A DNA stretch of 64,000 nucleotides, taken from assembly GCA_910575445.1 (NCBI GenBank), contig CAJTFW010000011.1, positions 1 through 64,000 of the forward strand, read 5' to 3'. The translations under genes were made by a program, and so were the position numbers. The notes under the pieces are model-generated. The model did no database searches. It was not told where the DNA came from and saw only the letters and a list, made by a program, of their open reading frames with translations. Below are positions 56,504 to 64,000 of this stretch, in pieces; position 1 is the first letter of the stretch, and every line of letters starts with the position of its first letter. The stretch comes from Lachnospiraceae bacterium (GTDB lineage: Bacteria > Bacillota > Clostridia > Lachnospirales > Lachnospiraceae).

Positions 56504-56806
56504 CCGAACCAGAATATTTTGCGTTTGTAACTTTGACCACTTCTCCATAGAGATTAAACAGCGCACTGTTGGAATTTCCAGAAATACAGATTTCTCCCTA
56601 ACGCCTTCCATCATTGTAGACCTAGGAGCATCCTGTACGTTTTCCCCATTGTGGTCACGCATAAAAATATAATTCCAGCTGCCCCCGGAAATCCCCCAGG
56701 AGCAAACAGAACACTATCAGTATCGCAACTTTCTTATGGCTCCAGCCTTTATGAGGCTTTGTACGATTGATGGCGTCTGCTTCTTTTTCCAGCAATTATT
56801 TTCCAT
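56487..56806 (-). pseudogene. multiply frameshifted gene of a small membrane-anchored protein
   Basis: The start codon at 56806 has GGGAGG before it (MENNCW). Pieces then continue in shifted frames: KGWSHKKVAILIVFCLLLG (membrane helix), ISGGSWNYIFMRDHNGENVQ, then GNSNSALFNLYGEVVKVTNA and GSGGYGG before TAA. At least three frameshifts. Its 3' end coincides with a copy of a tuf 3' end, so it may be a chimera. Function unknown. Confidence 0.5.
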
Positions 56807-56841
56807 AGAAAAACCTCCCTTGTCATTTTTCGAAGGCAGAT

Positions 56842-57039
56842 TTATCTGGCTCTTTTTGAGTTATGCTTTTTCAGCCTGATTTTTTCTGCCTTCTGTTTTT
56901 CTTTCAGATAGCTTTCAAAATTATTATAAATCTGACGCTTTTTATCCTCTGTGAGTGTGGCACTGAATATTCCATAGGAAACTCCCTGTTTATTTGCTTC
57001 CCATGCAATCGCGTTGACTTTTTGGTTTCCGTCCAACAT
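56842..57039 (-). CDS. small protein of unknown function
   Basis: 65 aa, basic (MLDGNQKVNAIAWEANKQGV, C-terminal KHNSKRAR). A GGAG site lies 8 nt before the start. Probably soluble and helical. In tandem with another small gene 13 bp upstream, in a region of mobile-element character. Confidence 0.6.
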   Translation of the reverse strand: MLDGNQKVNAIAWEANKQGVSYGIFSATLTEDKKRQIYNNFESYLKEKQKAEKIRLKKHNSKRAR

Positions 57040-57052
57040 TTTTCACTCCAAA

Positions 57053-57208
57053 TTATGCATTCTCAGCCGATGTGCTGAATGCTAATTCCTTTTTAAGACT
57101 TCGGATTTCCCTTCTGATTTTTCTGCACACCCCATAATTTTCTTTTTCACTTGAGGACAGCTTCTGCAGTCTCTCTTCCAATACCTTAATCTTTTCTGTT
57201 GTGTTCAT
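57053..57208 (-). CDS. small coiled-coil protein of unknown function
   Basis: 51 aa, found by translating the gap: MNTTEKIKVLEERLQKLSSS, then CRKIRREIRSLKKELAF, ending in ENA. Heptad-like leucines suggest a short coiled coil. AAAGGATGG lies before the ATG. Likely co-transcribed with the 65-aa gene downstream. Confidence 0.55.
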   Translation of the reverse strand: MNTTEKIKVLEERLQKLSSSEKENYGVCRKIRREIRSLKKELAFSTSAENA

Positions 57209-57418
57209 ATCAATTACCATCCTTTCTTTTTTTCAACACGAAACGTAATAGACCTATTTCTGATTCACTCATCAATTCAGGTAATTCCACGAAGTTTCCT
57301 GTTAATCAGTACCACCTGACCATGGGTCAGTCATTGTTGACACCTTTCGTAACCAGTATCTGGTGCAGATCAATGATACCATTGTGAAAAGTAGCTGCAC
57401 ATGCGGGCAAATCTTTCA

Positions 57419-57590
57419 TCAAACATTTTCCTCACCTGCCCTAGGGACTCTCTGTAATTTTTCTCCTAGCCACAGCTTATAAAAATCATTGCCCATATCA
57501 TAGTAGCTGGTCACCTCTTTTTCCTGGTTCTTTTTGGAAAGAAAAGTATGGATAAGCTTCTTCTAACTTTTCATTGATTTTAGATAACAT
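57419..57590 (-). pseudogene. fragment of a cyclopropane-fatty-acyl-phospholipid synthase-like methyltransferase
   Basis: VTSYYDMGNDFYKLWLGEKL matches the conserved HYDxGNDFYxLWL segment of CFA synthases. It is joined by one frameshift to an upstream start MLSKINEKLEEAYPYF at 57590. Only about 55 of some 390 residues remain. The following bases to 57208 contain no gene I can support. Confidence 0.5.
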
Positions 57591-57614
57591 AACCTTTCCT
57601 TTCTGTGTTTCTGT

Positions 57615-57942
57615 TTATTCCTGCTCCAGCTTACCAGTATAAAGCTGGTAGTACATCCCTTTCTTTTCCAGCAGACTTTCATGGTTTCCCCGCTCCACAA
57701 TCCGCCCATGATCCAGTACCATGATCACATCCGAAAAACAATGCCAGCCCTGCCATCACGATCATTGCCCCTCCGATCAGAGATACCGTTTTAAAACTCT
57801 GCCCTTTCAGCCCGTAATCTATGATGGCCGCCATCATCAAAGGAATAATGACCTCCATGATAACTTCCAGAATGACAAATACCGGGGTAAGGATGGCATC
57901 CTTTTTATAATCTCCAATCTGTTTCAAAAGTGTCTTAAACAT
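57615..57942 (-). pseudogene. ABC exporter gene with large internal deletion
   Basis: The first 70 codons (MFKTLLKQIGDYKKDAILTP, two membrane helices) are those of a multidrug-type exporter. At about 57738 the sequence jumps, with a frame change, to the C-terminal end of the ATPase domain: SDVIMVLDHGRIVERGNHES, ending YQLYTGKLEQE. Some 470 codons are missing. Not functional. Confidence 0.8.
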
Positions 57943-57984
57943 AAATGCCTCCTGTTTTTATATACAATCTGTAAAATCTACTTC

Positions 57985-58611
57985 TTACAGAGCCGGATGC
58001 ATACCCCTGCAGGCATCTTCAATTATGGAAACGCATCCCTCAATACCAAATGCGCTGCTGTCCAGACATAAATGATAATGGAAGGAATCTCCCCATTTCC
58101 TGTCCGTATAATACTGGTAATGGTCAGCACGAAACTTATCCCGCCTGCGGATCCTATCTTCCGTATTGTCGCCCTCTGAAAACTGTCCCCTTTCCATGCA
58201 GTGCTTCTTTTTAAATGCCATATCCGCATGGATAAAGATATTCAATACATCTTTTCTGTCCCGCAGGATATAATCCGCACATCTGCCTACAATAACACAG
58301 GGGCCTTTCCCCGCAAGCTCTTTTATGACCTTTACTTGTGCGAAATAGAGCTGGTCCTGCAACGGCTGGTAGTCCTCATAACGCCCCCTTCCCCCATAGG
58401 ATGCATAACGGGCGATGTTAAAGAGCAGGCTGCTGTTCATATGTTCCTCTTTCTCCTCAACAAATCCCTGATGGAATCCGCTTTCCTTTGCTGCCATTTC
58501 AATGATCTCCCTGTCATAAAACGGCACATCCAGCCTTTTTGCCAGTTCGCTTCCGATGCTGTGTCCGCCGCTCCCGCACTGCCTGCTGATCGTAATGATT
58601 TTTCCCTGCAT
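57985..58611 (-). CDS. cytidylate kinase-like family protein
   Basis: 208 aa. P-loop-like start ITISRQCGSGGHSIGSELAKRLDVPFYDREII (residues 6-37), then CVIVGRCADYIL and RDKFRADHYQYYT. This family (AAA_26) resembles cytidylate kinase but is found beside transporters and its substrate is unknown. It follows the MATE gene by 13 nt in the marR-MATE operon. Confidence 0.85.
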   Translation of the reverse strand: MQGKIITISRQCGSGGHSIGSELAKRLDVPFYDREIIEMAAKESGFHQGFVEEKEEHMNSSLLFNIARYASYGGRGRYEDYQPLQDQLYFAQVKVIKELAGKGPCVIVGRCADYILRDRKDVLNIFIHADMAFKKKHCMERGQFSEGDNTEDRIRRRDKFRADHYQYYTDRKWGDSFHYHLCLDSSAFGIEGCVSIIEDACRGMHPAL

Positions 58612-58624
58612 AACACCTGCCTCC

Positions 58625-59983
58625 TTAAATTTTTTTCCAGTATAATTTCAACATGACCAAGGTTGTGATAAACGCCAGCACGTCTGCCAGTGGCCCTGCC
58701 CACAATGCCCCTTCCACCCCTAATGCCAATGGCAGTAATAAGGTTGCCGGGAGTAGGTAAACAATCTGCCTAGACAGGGACAGGACGGTTGCCTGTGTAG
58801 GCTTTCCGATGGCCTGGAAGAAAATGCCCGTTGCCATCTGCAGCCCGTTGATGGGACACGCCAGAAGAAAGATACGGAAACACTTCACCGCAAACTCATT
58901 GTACAGTTCTGACTCGGAACCAAACAGCCGGACAATACTTATAGGCGCAAACTGGAATACCAGAAATGCCAGAATCAACATGATCGTTGACGCGGTCAGT
59001 ATTATGCGGTATGTCTGCTTTACCCTGTCCTTCTGCCCGCTGCCGTAATTGTAGCCCCAGATAGGCTGCGCGCCCGTTGCCAGTCCCAACAGGACCGCGG
59101 AGACGATCTGGTTCACCTTCATGGTGATGCCTATGGTGGTCAGCGGGATTTCCGCGCCGTATTTCGACTGTGCGCCATAGGATACCAGTATGTTATTGGT
59201 AACTGCCATAACCAGCACAATGGCGATCTGTGTGATGAAACTGGAGATACCAAGACTGCTGACTTTCGCCATGACTTTTCCCGAAATACGAAAACACGCC
59301 TTATCTAGCCGGATGCTCTTAAATTTTCGGATATAAGCCAGATACAGGAAAGCATTTAATATCTGTCCCGCGATGGTCGCCCACGCAGCTCCCTTTACCC
59401 CCCAGTGGAAAACAAAAATGAAAATGGGGTCAAGAATGATATTTGTGATACAGCCCACTAAAAGCCCTGCCATGCTGTATTTCGGGCTGCCATCCGCACG
59501 GATCATGCCCGCCATACCGGAATCGATGGAAGCAAACAGGATTCCATAGGAGATGATCCGCCCATAGTCCATGGCAAAGGGAAGGATATCTTCCGTAGCG
59601 CCAAACAGCCTGCATAAAGGTTCCAGAAATAAGTTAAATAGAACACAGAGAACAATTCCAACGATCGCCATAACCGATATGGAACATCCTATGCCGTTGG
59701 CTGCTGACTTTTCATCCCCCTCACCCAGCTTCAGGCTTAAGTATGCCGCGGCTCCGTCACCAATCAACAGACTTAACGCGATTGCGATCACAGTCATGGG
59801 CATGACAACATTGGTGGCGCCGTTGCCAAGATACCCTACTCCCTGACCGATAAAGATCTGGTCAACAATGTTATAAAGCGCGTTGACCACCATGGAAATA
59901 ATACTTGGAACAGCAAATGTAAGGATCAGCTTCCCGACCCGTTCTGTTCCAAGTGGATTCGTTTTTGTTATGGTTGTATCCAT
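58625..59983 (-). CDS. MATE-family efflux transporter
   Basis: 452 aa with twelve membrane helices. Begins TERVGKLILTFAVPSIISMVVNALYNIVDQIFIGQGVG, typical of MATE proteins in Clostridia. Exports cationic drugs or metabolites driven by Na+ or H+. Coupled closely to marR, whose product likely represses it. Confidence 0.93.
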   Translation of the reverse strand: MDTTITKTNPLGTERVGKLILTFAVPSIISMVVNALYNIVDQIFIGQGVGYLGNGATNVVMPMTVIAIALSLLIGDGAAAYLSLKLGEGDEKSAANGIGCSISVMAIVGIVLCVLFNLFLEPLCRLFGATEDILPFAMDYGRIISYGILFASIDSGMAGMIRADGSPKYSMAGLLVGCITNIILDPIFIFVFHWGVKGAAWATIAGQILNAFLYLAYIRKFKSIRLDKACFRISGKVMAKVSSLGISSFITQIAIVLVMAVTNNILVSYGAQSKYGAEIPLTTIGITMKVNQIVSAVLLGLATGAQPIWGYNYGSGQKDRVKQTYRIILTASTIMLILAFLVFQFAPISIVRLFGSESELYNEFAVKCFRIFLLACPINGLQMATGIFFQAIGKPTQATVLSLSRQIVYLLPATLLLPLALGVEGALWAGPLADVLAFITTLVMLKLYWKKI

Positions 59984-59986
59984 TTT

Positions 59987-60433
59987 TTACCTCCTGTTAA
60001 TGTTTCCTTTTTCTGTTAATTCCATATTTTCCTGCATTTTTCCAAGCACATCACGAAAAATCTTCAGTTCTTCCGCACCAATGCCCGTCGTCAGCCTCTT
60101 TTCTAACAGAGCAATATGGCGTTCAACCTGTTCTTTCATTTCCACTGTCTGGCTGGTTGGAAGTATCTTTTTCAAACGGTCATCGCAGGAAACCTTTTCC
60201 CTGCGGATAAAGTCCTGAGCCTCCATTTTTTTCAAAAGTGCGGAAACGGATGCGCTTCTTATATTCAGTTCCTCTTCTATATCCTTTTGATAGATTTCCC
60301 TGTCTGGATATGACACCAAGACAAAATTTAGGATTCGTACCTGTGTGCCACATCGCCTTGTTGTTGTATCAAAAACTCTTTTTATCTGATTGGCCAGCCC
60401 CAAAACAGAACCGGCGCACTGCTTTCCATCCAT
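59987..60433 (-). CDS. MarR-family transcriptional regulator
   Basis: 148 aa. Winged-helix region YQKDIEEELNIRSASVSALLKKMEAQDFIRREKVSCDDRLKKILPT at about residues 53-98. First intact gene of the marR-MATE-kinase-like operon. A TTAATC/GATTAA palindrome at 60451-60469 just before the gene is a plausible autorepression site. Confidence 0.92.
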   Translation of the reverse strand: MDGKQCAGSVLGLANQIKRVFDTTTRRCGTQVRILNFVLVSYPDREIYQKDIEEELNIRSASVSALLKKMEAQDFIRREKVSCDDRLKKILPTSQTVEMKEQVERHIALLEKRLTTGIGAEELKIFRDVLGKMQENMELTEKGNINRR

Positions 60434-60450
60434 ATATCATTTCACTTCCT

Positions 60451-60469
60451 TTAATCTGATGTTGATTAA
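60451..60469. promoter_or_regulatory. candidate MarR operator
   Basis: TTAATC, 7 bases, GATTAA: a perfect 6-bp dyad 18 bp upstream of the marR start, near its ribosome binding site. The spacing and position fit MarR autoregulation. Confidence 0.5.
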
Positions 60470-60505
60470 GGCACAATTCACGTTCCAATCCATCCCAATA
60501 CCATC

Positions 60506-60580
60506 TCACTCCTTTACCAGCTGTGCCCCCATGTTTTCGTAGTGGTCTTCCAGCTCGATCTCTTTTGCCAAGATTTCATT
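60506..60580 (-). pseudogene. groEL: groEL fragment
   Basis: AKEIELEDHYENMGAQLVKE matches GroEL residues about 45-65 almost exactly, followed by a stop. It starts only 26 bp downstream of a perfect CIRCE operator. So the 5' control region of a gro operon is joined to an internal piece of groEL, with groES and the rest deleted. Confidence 0.8.
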
Positions 60581-60606
60581 CCTCTTACCTGCCTTTCTTC
60601 TTGCTG

Positions 60607-60633
60607 TTAGCACTCTCATTTTTTGAGTGCTAA
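60607..60633. promoter_or_regulatory. CIRCE operator (HrcA binding site)
   Basis: TTAGCACTC at 60607-60615, 9-base spacer, GAGTGCTAA at 60625-60633: a perfect match to the CIRCE consensus, the heat-shock operator bound by HrcA. It belongs to the groEL remnant and lies between lysR and marR. No hrcA, groES or intact groEL is in the window. Confidence 0.93.
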
Positions 60634-60665
60634 CCTTTGCAATACTTATTAAATCACATTCCCTC

Positions 60666-60694
60666 TTGAAAGTGAATTGACAATATGGTATTAT
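60666..60694 (+). promoter_or_regulatory. promoter of the lysR gene
   Basis: TTGAAA, 17-bp spacer, TATTAT, about 35 bp before the LysR start and about 33 bp from the CIRCE site. Confidence 0.7.
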
Positions 60695-60728
60695 CAATGA
60701 CAAAAACGCAATAATCGAGGAAAACGCC

Positions 60729-61604
60729 ATGAATACTGACCAATTAAAGAGTTTTATACAGGTTGCGGAAAATTTGAATTTTGCCAGAGCGGCAGAAATT
60801 TTAAACATCACCCAGTCCGCAGTATCCCGACAGATCCACTCATTGGAAGAGGAGCTTGGAACCAGGCTTCTGCACCGTACCACCCGAACGGTGACTCTTA
60901 CTCCGGCAGGCATCAGCTTTCTGGAGGATGCGAAAAACGTAGTCGGAAGGCTGGACGCTGCATCGCGGAAAATTCAGAGGCACCAGTCCTCCAGTATCCA
61001 GATCCTGACCATCGGCTGCACAGACGAGGCAATCCTGGATCTGCTCTGCAAAGTCCTCAAATCATGCCGATCGCAAATCCCGGAGCTGTATCCGTTTTTA
61101 AAGGTGATACCTCACCGATCCATTCTAGGGCTGTTTTACCAGGGAGAGATCGATCTGTTGTTTGGATTTCAGGATGATATTCCGTTGAAAAACGACATCA
61201 TCTATCAGGAGCTGTTCCAGATTCCACTCTGCTGCATCGTTCCAGATACCCACCCTTACGCCGGCAGGACAGAACTGGCAAAAGAAGAATTGTATCTGGA
61301 AAATATCGTGGTCTGCAATTCTTATGCCATTCCATTCAAGGCAGCGGAAATGCAGAACCGCATCGCGCAGCATATCCCTCCCGAATCCACCTACATCTGC
61401 GATAATCTACAGGCACTCCTTACGCTGGTAAGAGCCGGTTATGGCTGTTCCATCCTGCCGCAGATGAATTTCATCAGTTCGGACATCCGCATCATTCCAA
61501 TCACCGACAATGAGCCTTTGTCTTATGGTATTTTCTATCGAAAAAATGGGCTAAACCCTCTGTTGAAAAAGTTTATCTCTATCATGACCACAACTTCTTT
61601 CTAA
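60729..61604 (+). CDS. LysR-family transcriptional regulator
   Basis: 291 aa. N-terminal HTH: NLNFARAAEILNITQSAVSRQIHSLEEELGTRLLHRTTRTVTLTPAG at residues 15-61; the rest is a LysR effector-binding domain. Transcribed divergently from the marR operon, which it may help regulate; effector unknown. Followed by a good terminator. Confidence 0.93.
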   Translation: MNTDQLKSFIQVAENLNFARAAEILNITQSAVSRQIHSLEEELGTRLLHRTTRTVTLTPAGISFLEDAKNVVGRLDAASRKIQRHQSSSIQILTIGCTDEAILDLLCKVLKSCRSQIPELYPFLKVIPHRSILGLFYQGEIDLLFGFQDDIPLKNDIIYQELFQIPLCCIVPDTHPYAGRTELAKEELYLENIVVCNSYAIPFKAAEMQNRIAQHIPPESTYICDNLQALLTLVRAGYGCSILPQMNFISSDIRIIPITDNEPLSYGIFYRKNGLNPLLKKFISIMTTTSF

Positions 61605-61608
61605 TAGA

Positions 61609-61654
61609 AAAGAAGCGGTGCAGGTATGAAAAATCACCCACACCGCCTCTTTTT
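61609..61654 (+). terminator. terminator after lysR
   Basis: AGAAGCGGTG pairs with CACCGCCTCT (one mismatch), with further pairing GGT/ACC inside, followed by TTTT. Confidence 0.82.
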
Positions 61655-61696
61655 ATGAGGTGTGCAATTGTTTTAATATTTTATGACCATCCTCCG

Positions 61697-61831
61697 TCAT
61701 CTCTCAATCTGAATATAATTTGTATTCTCTACAACAGTTTCTGAATTTTTCTTCGGAACCTGCAGCTTCAAAGTGGGAGTTCTGCTTTTACGTTTTCCTT
61801 TTTCACGCCCAGAAGATTCATTGTCATTTCA
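61697..61831 (-). pseudogene. 3' fragment of an unrecognised gene
   Basis: About 44 codons without start, blocked upstream by TGA: NESSGREKGKRKSRTPTLKL, then QVPKKNSETVVENTNYIQIE, ending in R and stop. Basic and hydrophilic, as in tails of mobilisation or replication proteins. Family not identified. Confidence 0.4.
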
Positions 61832-61868
61832 TAGACACAAGTATAAAAACAGAGATGGAAAATGGAGA

Positions 61869-61904
61869 TTAGGACTTGACTTTTATCCTAAAAAATGGTA
61901 AATA
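61869..61904 (+). promoter_or_regulatory. promoter and candidate operator of the second MATE gene
   Basis: TTGACT (61876-61881), 17-bp spacer, TAAATA (weak -10). An inverted repeat TTAGGA, 11 bases, TCCTAA (61869-61891) spans the -35 box and may bind a repressor. Confidence 0.45.
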
Positions 61905-61950
61905 TATTTATGCTTGTCAGAGGACTTGCAATCAATCTGATTGTTGAAGT

Positions 61951-61986
61951 GGGATAAGATCCAGTGGATTTTATCCCGCTTTTTTA
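61951..61986 (+). terminator. leader attenuator before the second MATE gene
   Basis: A 12-bp stem (61951-61962 with 61966-61977, one G-U pair), 3-nt loop, then GCTTTTTT. It lies 36 bp before the start codon and after the predicted promoter, so it would stop transcription within the leader unless overcome. A CAATCA/TGATTG hairpin lies before it at 61929-61943. Confidence 0.72.
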
Positions 61987-62021
61987 TTTATAACAATCGT
62001 GTTTTAAAGGAGGTTTTTGCT

Positions 62022-63332
62022 ATGAGTTCTAAAATGAAACTGTTATGCAGCTATATCTTTCCTGCTGTAGGGAGCCTGTTTGTCACCTATCTGTACAATG
62101 TCATGGATGGTATTTTCGTAGGACAGGGCGTGGGTTCAGCCGCTTTAGGCGCCGTCAATATCGGCGTTCCATTTATTACCTTCGCAGTCGCCCTTGTTTC
62201 CATGTTCCCCATGGGAGGCGCTACGGTTATCGCGATCAGAATGGGACGTGGCGATAAGGAGGGAGCGAATCATGCTTTTATGACCGCCCTGACACTGACC
62301 GCTCTGACAGCAGCTGCTCTGACAATCGTGGGGACTGTTTTTTCACAGCAGATTGTGGATCTAAGCGGTGCCCGCAACCTGGGAGATGAAATGCGCAGGC
62401 TGTCGGCAGACTATCTTTTCTACTACTCTGCCTTTTCACTGCCCATGCTGATGAGCAACTGCCTTTCCGTTTTCGTTCGGAATGATGGTTCTCCCGCCTT
62501 ATCCTTTCTCGGTATGTGTACAGGGGCAGTATCCAATATCTTTCTTGACTGGCTTTTTATTTTTCCGCTTCAGATGGGTGTGATCGGAGCTGCTGTCGCT
62601 TCTGGGCTAGGGCAGATTTTCTCGCTTCTGGTTCTGCTCTCCCATTTTATCCGAAAACGTGGAAATCTCAGAATCCGGCGCTTCACGATACAGCCTGCGC
62701 TGAACAGAAAAATCTGTAAACGCGGTGCTCCTGAAGCAGTTACACAGCTTACCACCCCGGTTACAGCGTTATGCTATAATCTGGTTCTTGCCAGTCTGGT
62801 AGGAGATATCGGGGTATCCACTTATAGTGTCTTAAGTTTTATCTATTCCCTGGCAAATGCGGTTCTTTCCGGCGTAGCCCAGGGGCTGCAGCCTCTTTGG
62901 GGAAAAAGCTATGGAAAACAGGATACAAAAGAGATCAATGACTATTTCCGTGTTGGCATGGCAGTGAATCTCGTGCTGTCCGTTTTGGTTTCTGCCTGTC
63001 TGATCATTTTTGATGAGTCGGTTATCCGTATTTTCAACCAGGATCAGGAACTTGTATCTGCAGCTTCCAAAGCATTGCCGGTTTTTGGCCTGTCCTTTAT
63101 TCCCATGGCTTTCAATCTAATCTATACCTCACTGCTTTATTCCACGAAAAGGACAAAGCAGTCAGATATCATTGCCATATGCAGAGGGATCGTAGTAAAA
63201 GCCATAGCGATATTCAGTATTCCTGTTATTTTCGGAAGCGGAATGATATGGACCGCCCCGCTTGTTGCCGAAGTCATAACATTTGTCATTGCTGTTGTTC
63301 TTACTCGAAAGACAAAACTTGTTTATCAGTAA
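62022..63332 (+). CDS. MATE-family efflux transporter (second)
   Basis: 436 aa, twelve membrane helices. Conserved segments SYIFPAVGSLFVTYLYNVMDGIFVGQGVG and LQPLWGKSYGK. The start at 62022 follows AAAGGAGG by 8 nt; the open frame extends 27 codons upstream through the attenuator hairpin and is rejected. Only distantly similar to the MATE protein at 58625-59983. Confidence 0.92.
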   Translation: MSSKMKLLCSYIFPAVGSLFVTYLYNVMDGIFVGQGVGSAALGAVNIGVPFITFAVALVSMFPMGGATVIAIRMGRGDKEGANHAFMTALTLTALTAAALTIVGTVFSQQIVDLSGARNLGDEMRRLSADYLFYYSAFSLPMLMSNCLSVFVRNDGSPALSFLGMCTGAVSNIFLDWLFIFPLQMGVIGAAVASGLGQIFSLLVLLSHFIRKRGNLRIRRFTIQPALNRKICKRGAPEAVTQLTTPVTALCYNLVLASLVGDIGVSTYSVLSFIYSLANAVLSGVAQGLQPLWGKSYGKQDTKEINDYFRVGMAVNLVLSVLVSACLIIFDESVIRIFNQDQELVSAASKALPVFGLSFIPMAFNLIYTSLLYSTKRTKQSDIIAICRGIVVKAIAIFSIPVIFGSGMIWTAPLVAEVITFVIAVVLTRKTKLVYQ

Positions 63333-63461
63333 ACTTCCTTTTATCACCTTATACATATAACATTTCCTCTTGTATACATTACTCTTTCATGGTTAGCAAT
63401 CGCATTAAAAATCGTTGTGTATTATGGATCTTTTCTATATTCTTCATTTTAATTATTCAAC

Positions 63462-63541
63462 ACATAAAAAGGCTCCCAAGGAAAACCTTAGAAGCCTTAA
63501 ATTTACTGAATAAATTAAAATTACTCAACCACCGTAGCCAC
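63462..63541. repeat. 80-bp direct repeat, copy B (tuf 3' end)
   Basis: Partner of 56424-56503. Contains the terminator GGCTTCTAAGG/CCTTGGGAGCC (minus strand, followed by TTTTT) and the last codons of a tuf remnant. The copies are in the same orientation and flank about 7 kb. Confidence 0.75.
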
Positions 63542-63598
63542 ACGTCCAGAACCTACAGTACGTCCACCCTCACGAGCTCTCGGAAATGAAATCTGAAT
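63521..63598 (-). pseudogene. tuf: tuf (EF-Tu) 3' fragment
   Basis: The minus strand encodes RAREGGRTVGSGRVATVVE and stop, matching the C-terminal end of elongation factor Tu. Upstream codons do not fit EF-Tu, so only about 20 codons and the terminator remain. The bases from 63599 to 63821 show no gene; they include a repeated TAGAGCCA near 63679-63694 and a 20-bp palindrome at 63734. Confidence 0.7.
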
Positions 63599-63733
63599 GT
63601 TTTTACTGCGTTTTCCTGCTTGTTTTTCTTTATATTATCCGATTTATCCCTACGTTTTTACTGTTCTGAAAAATTTTAGAGCCAAAATAGAGCCAGTGGC
63701 AAAACACCGATTTTCTTCTTATCCACCCTTATT

Positions 63734-63753
63734 ACATGGTGCTAGCACCATGT
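63734..63753. other. 20-bp perfect palindrome
   Basis: ACATGGTGCTAGCACCATGT. No T-tract follows at either side. Located about 70 bp downstream of the XRE-type regulator gene. Confidence 0.5.
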
Positions 63754-63821
63754 CTTTTATATTATTAAAGGAAAATGTAATAAACATTCTATTCGCATAC
63801 AAACTGAAATTCACTCCTTTC

Positions 63822-64000
63822 CTAAAAATAAAATAGTTCTTCAAACTTTTTATCTAATGCGATACATAGTACCAGTGCCAATTTAGCCGTTGGGTTAAAC
63901 TGTCCTGTTTCAATAGAACTAATCGTGTTACGAGATACACCAACCATTTCTGCCAGTTGACTTTGTGATAACTTCCTCTCTGCTCGTACTTCTTTGAGAT
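63822..64000 (-). CDS. XRE-family helix-turn-helix regulator, 5' end beyond window
   Basis: 59 codons seen, C-terminal part: ERKLSQSQLAEMVGVSRNTI, then SSIETGQFNPTAKLALVLCI, ending KFEELFYF and TAG. A small Cro/CI-type HTH protein of about 65-70 residues, similar to YgzD/YozG-type regulators. The start lies beyond position 64000. Confidence 0.9.
   Translation of the reverse strand, partial: LKEVRAERKLSQSQLAEMVGVSRNTISSIETGQFNPTAKLALVLCIALDKKFEELFYF

Noticed and set aside
63179-63836. Two plus-strand open frames after the MATE gene
   Set aside because: The first overlaps the MATE 3' end in another frame; both cover the tuf remnant and the palindrome and have no protein-like features.

Overview
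The window looks like a chromosome segment from a gut-type Clostridia, most probably a Lachnospiraceae member (Bacillota). The gene order of the S10-spc-alpha ribosomal operon with a KOW-domain gene between map and infA, the zinc-type S14 and L36, AGGAGG-type ribosome binding sites, and the small Pin-like serine recombinase all fit. I cannot name the genus. No rRNA, tRNA or CRISPR array was seen.

Layout. 0.1-2.6 kb: ECF vitamin/metal transporter core (ecfA1-ecfA2-ecfT). 2.7-10.5 kb: a block of accessory genes between rplQ and ecfA1, two loci that are often adjacent in related bacteria. It holds a drug/metabolite exporter, an acetyltransferase, a CsbB-like glycosyltransferase with a YfhO-like membrane protein, a serine recombinase, a cyclophilin and an aminotransferase. 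10.6-27.0 kb: the complete ribosomal superoperon from rpsJ to rplQ on the minus strand, with a consensus promoter and a structured leader in front of rpsJ. 27.1-27.5 kb: a 447-bp palindromic repeat element, with a shorter relative at 38.0 kb. 27.6-33.1 kb: a sugar ABC importer operon with a SIS-domain protein. 33.2-38 kb: signal peptidase, a coiled-coil repeat protein, a methyltransferase, a beta-CASP nuclease and an iron-molybdenum-cofactor-type protein. 38.3-43.1 kb: response regulator, histidine kinase, ABC ATPase and large FtsX-type permease, a likely envelope-stress or peptide-resistance module. 43.1-49.5 kb: a minus-strand operon of an unknown gene, sbcD, sbcC and a ketopantoate-reductase-like gene. 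49.7-51.8 kb: a PadR-controlled envelope operon. 51.8-64 kb: a decayed accessory region with intact MATE exporters and their regulators among at least eleven gene fragments, including remnants of an IS256-type transposase, groEL and tuf.

The most notable system is at 4.5-8.5 kb. A 19-bp perfect inverted repeat (7731-7749 and 7840-7858) flanks 90 bp containing a good sigma-A promoter, placed between the 3' end of a Pin-like recombinase gene and the start of the yfhO-csbB operon. This is the layout of a phase-variable promoter. In Bacillus, CsbB and YfhO add GlcNAc to lipoteichoic acid, so the switch may turn a surface-glycan modification on and off. As sequenced, the promoter points away from the operon (predicted OFF).

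Other points: an 80-bp direct repeat derived from a tuf 3' end flanks a 7-kb block; a perfect CIRCE operator joined to a groEL fragment stands upstream of a marR-MATE operon; and a PurF-like protein keeps its PRPP site but has lost the catalytic cysteine of its glutaminase domain.
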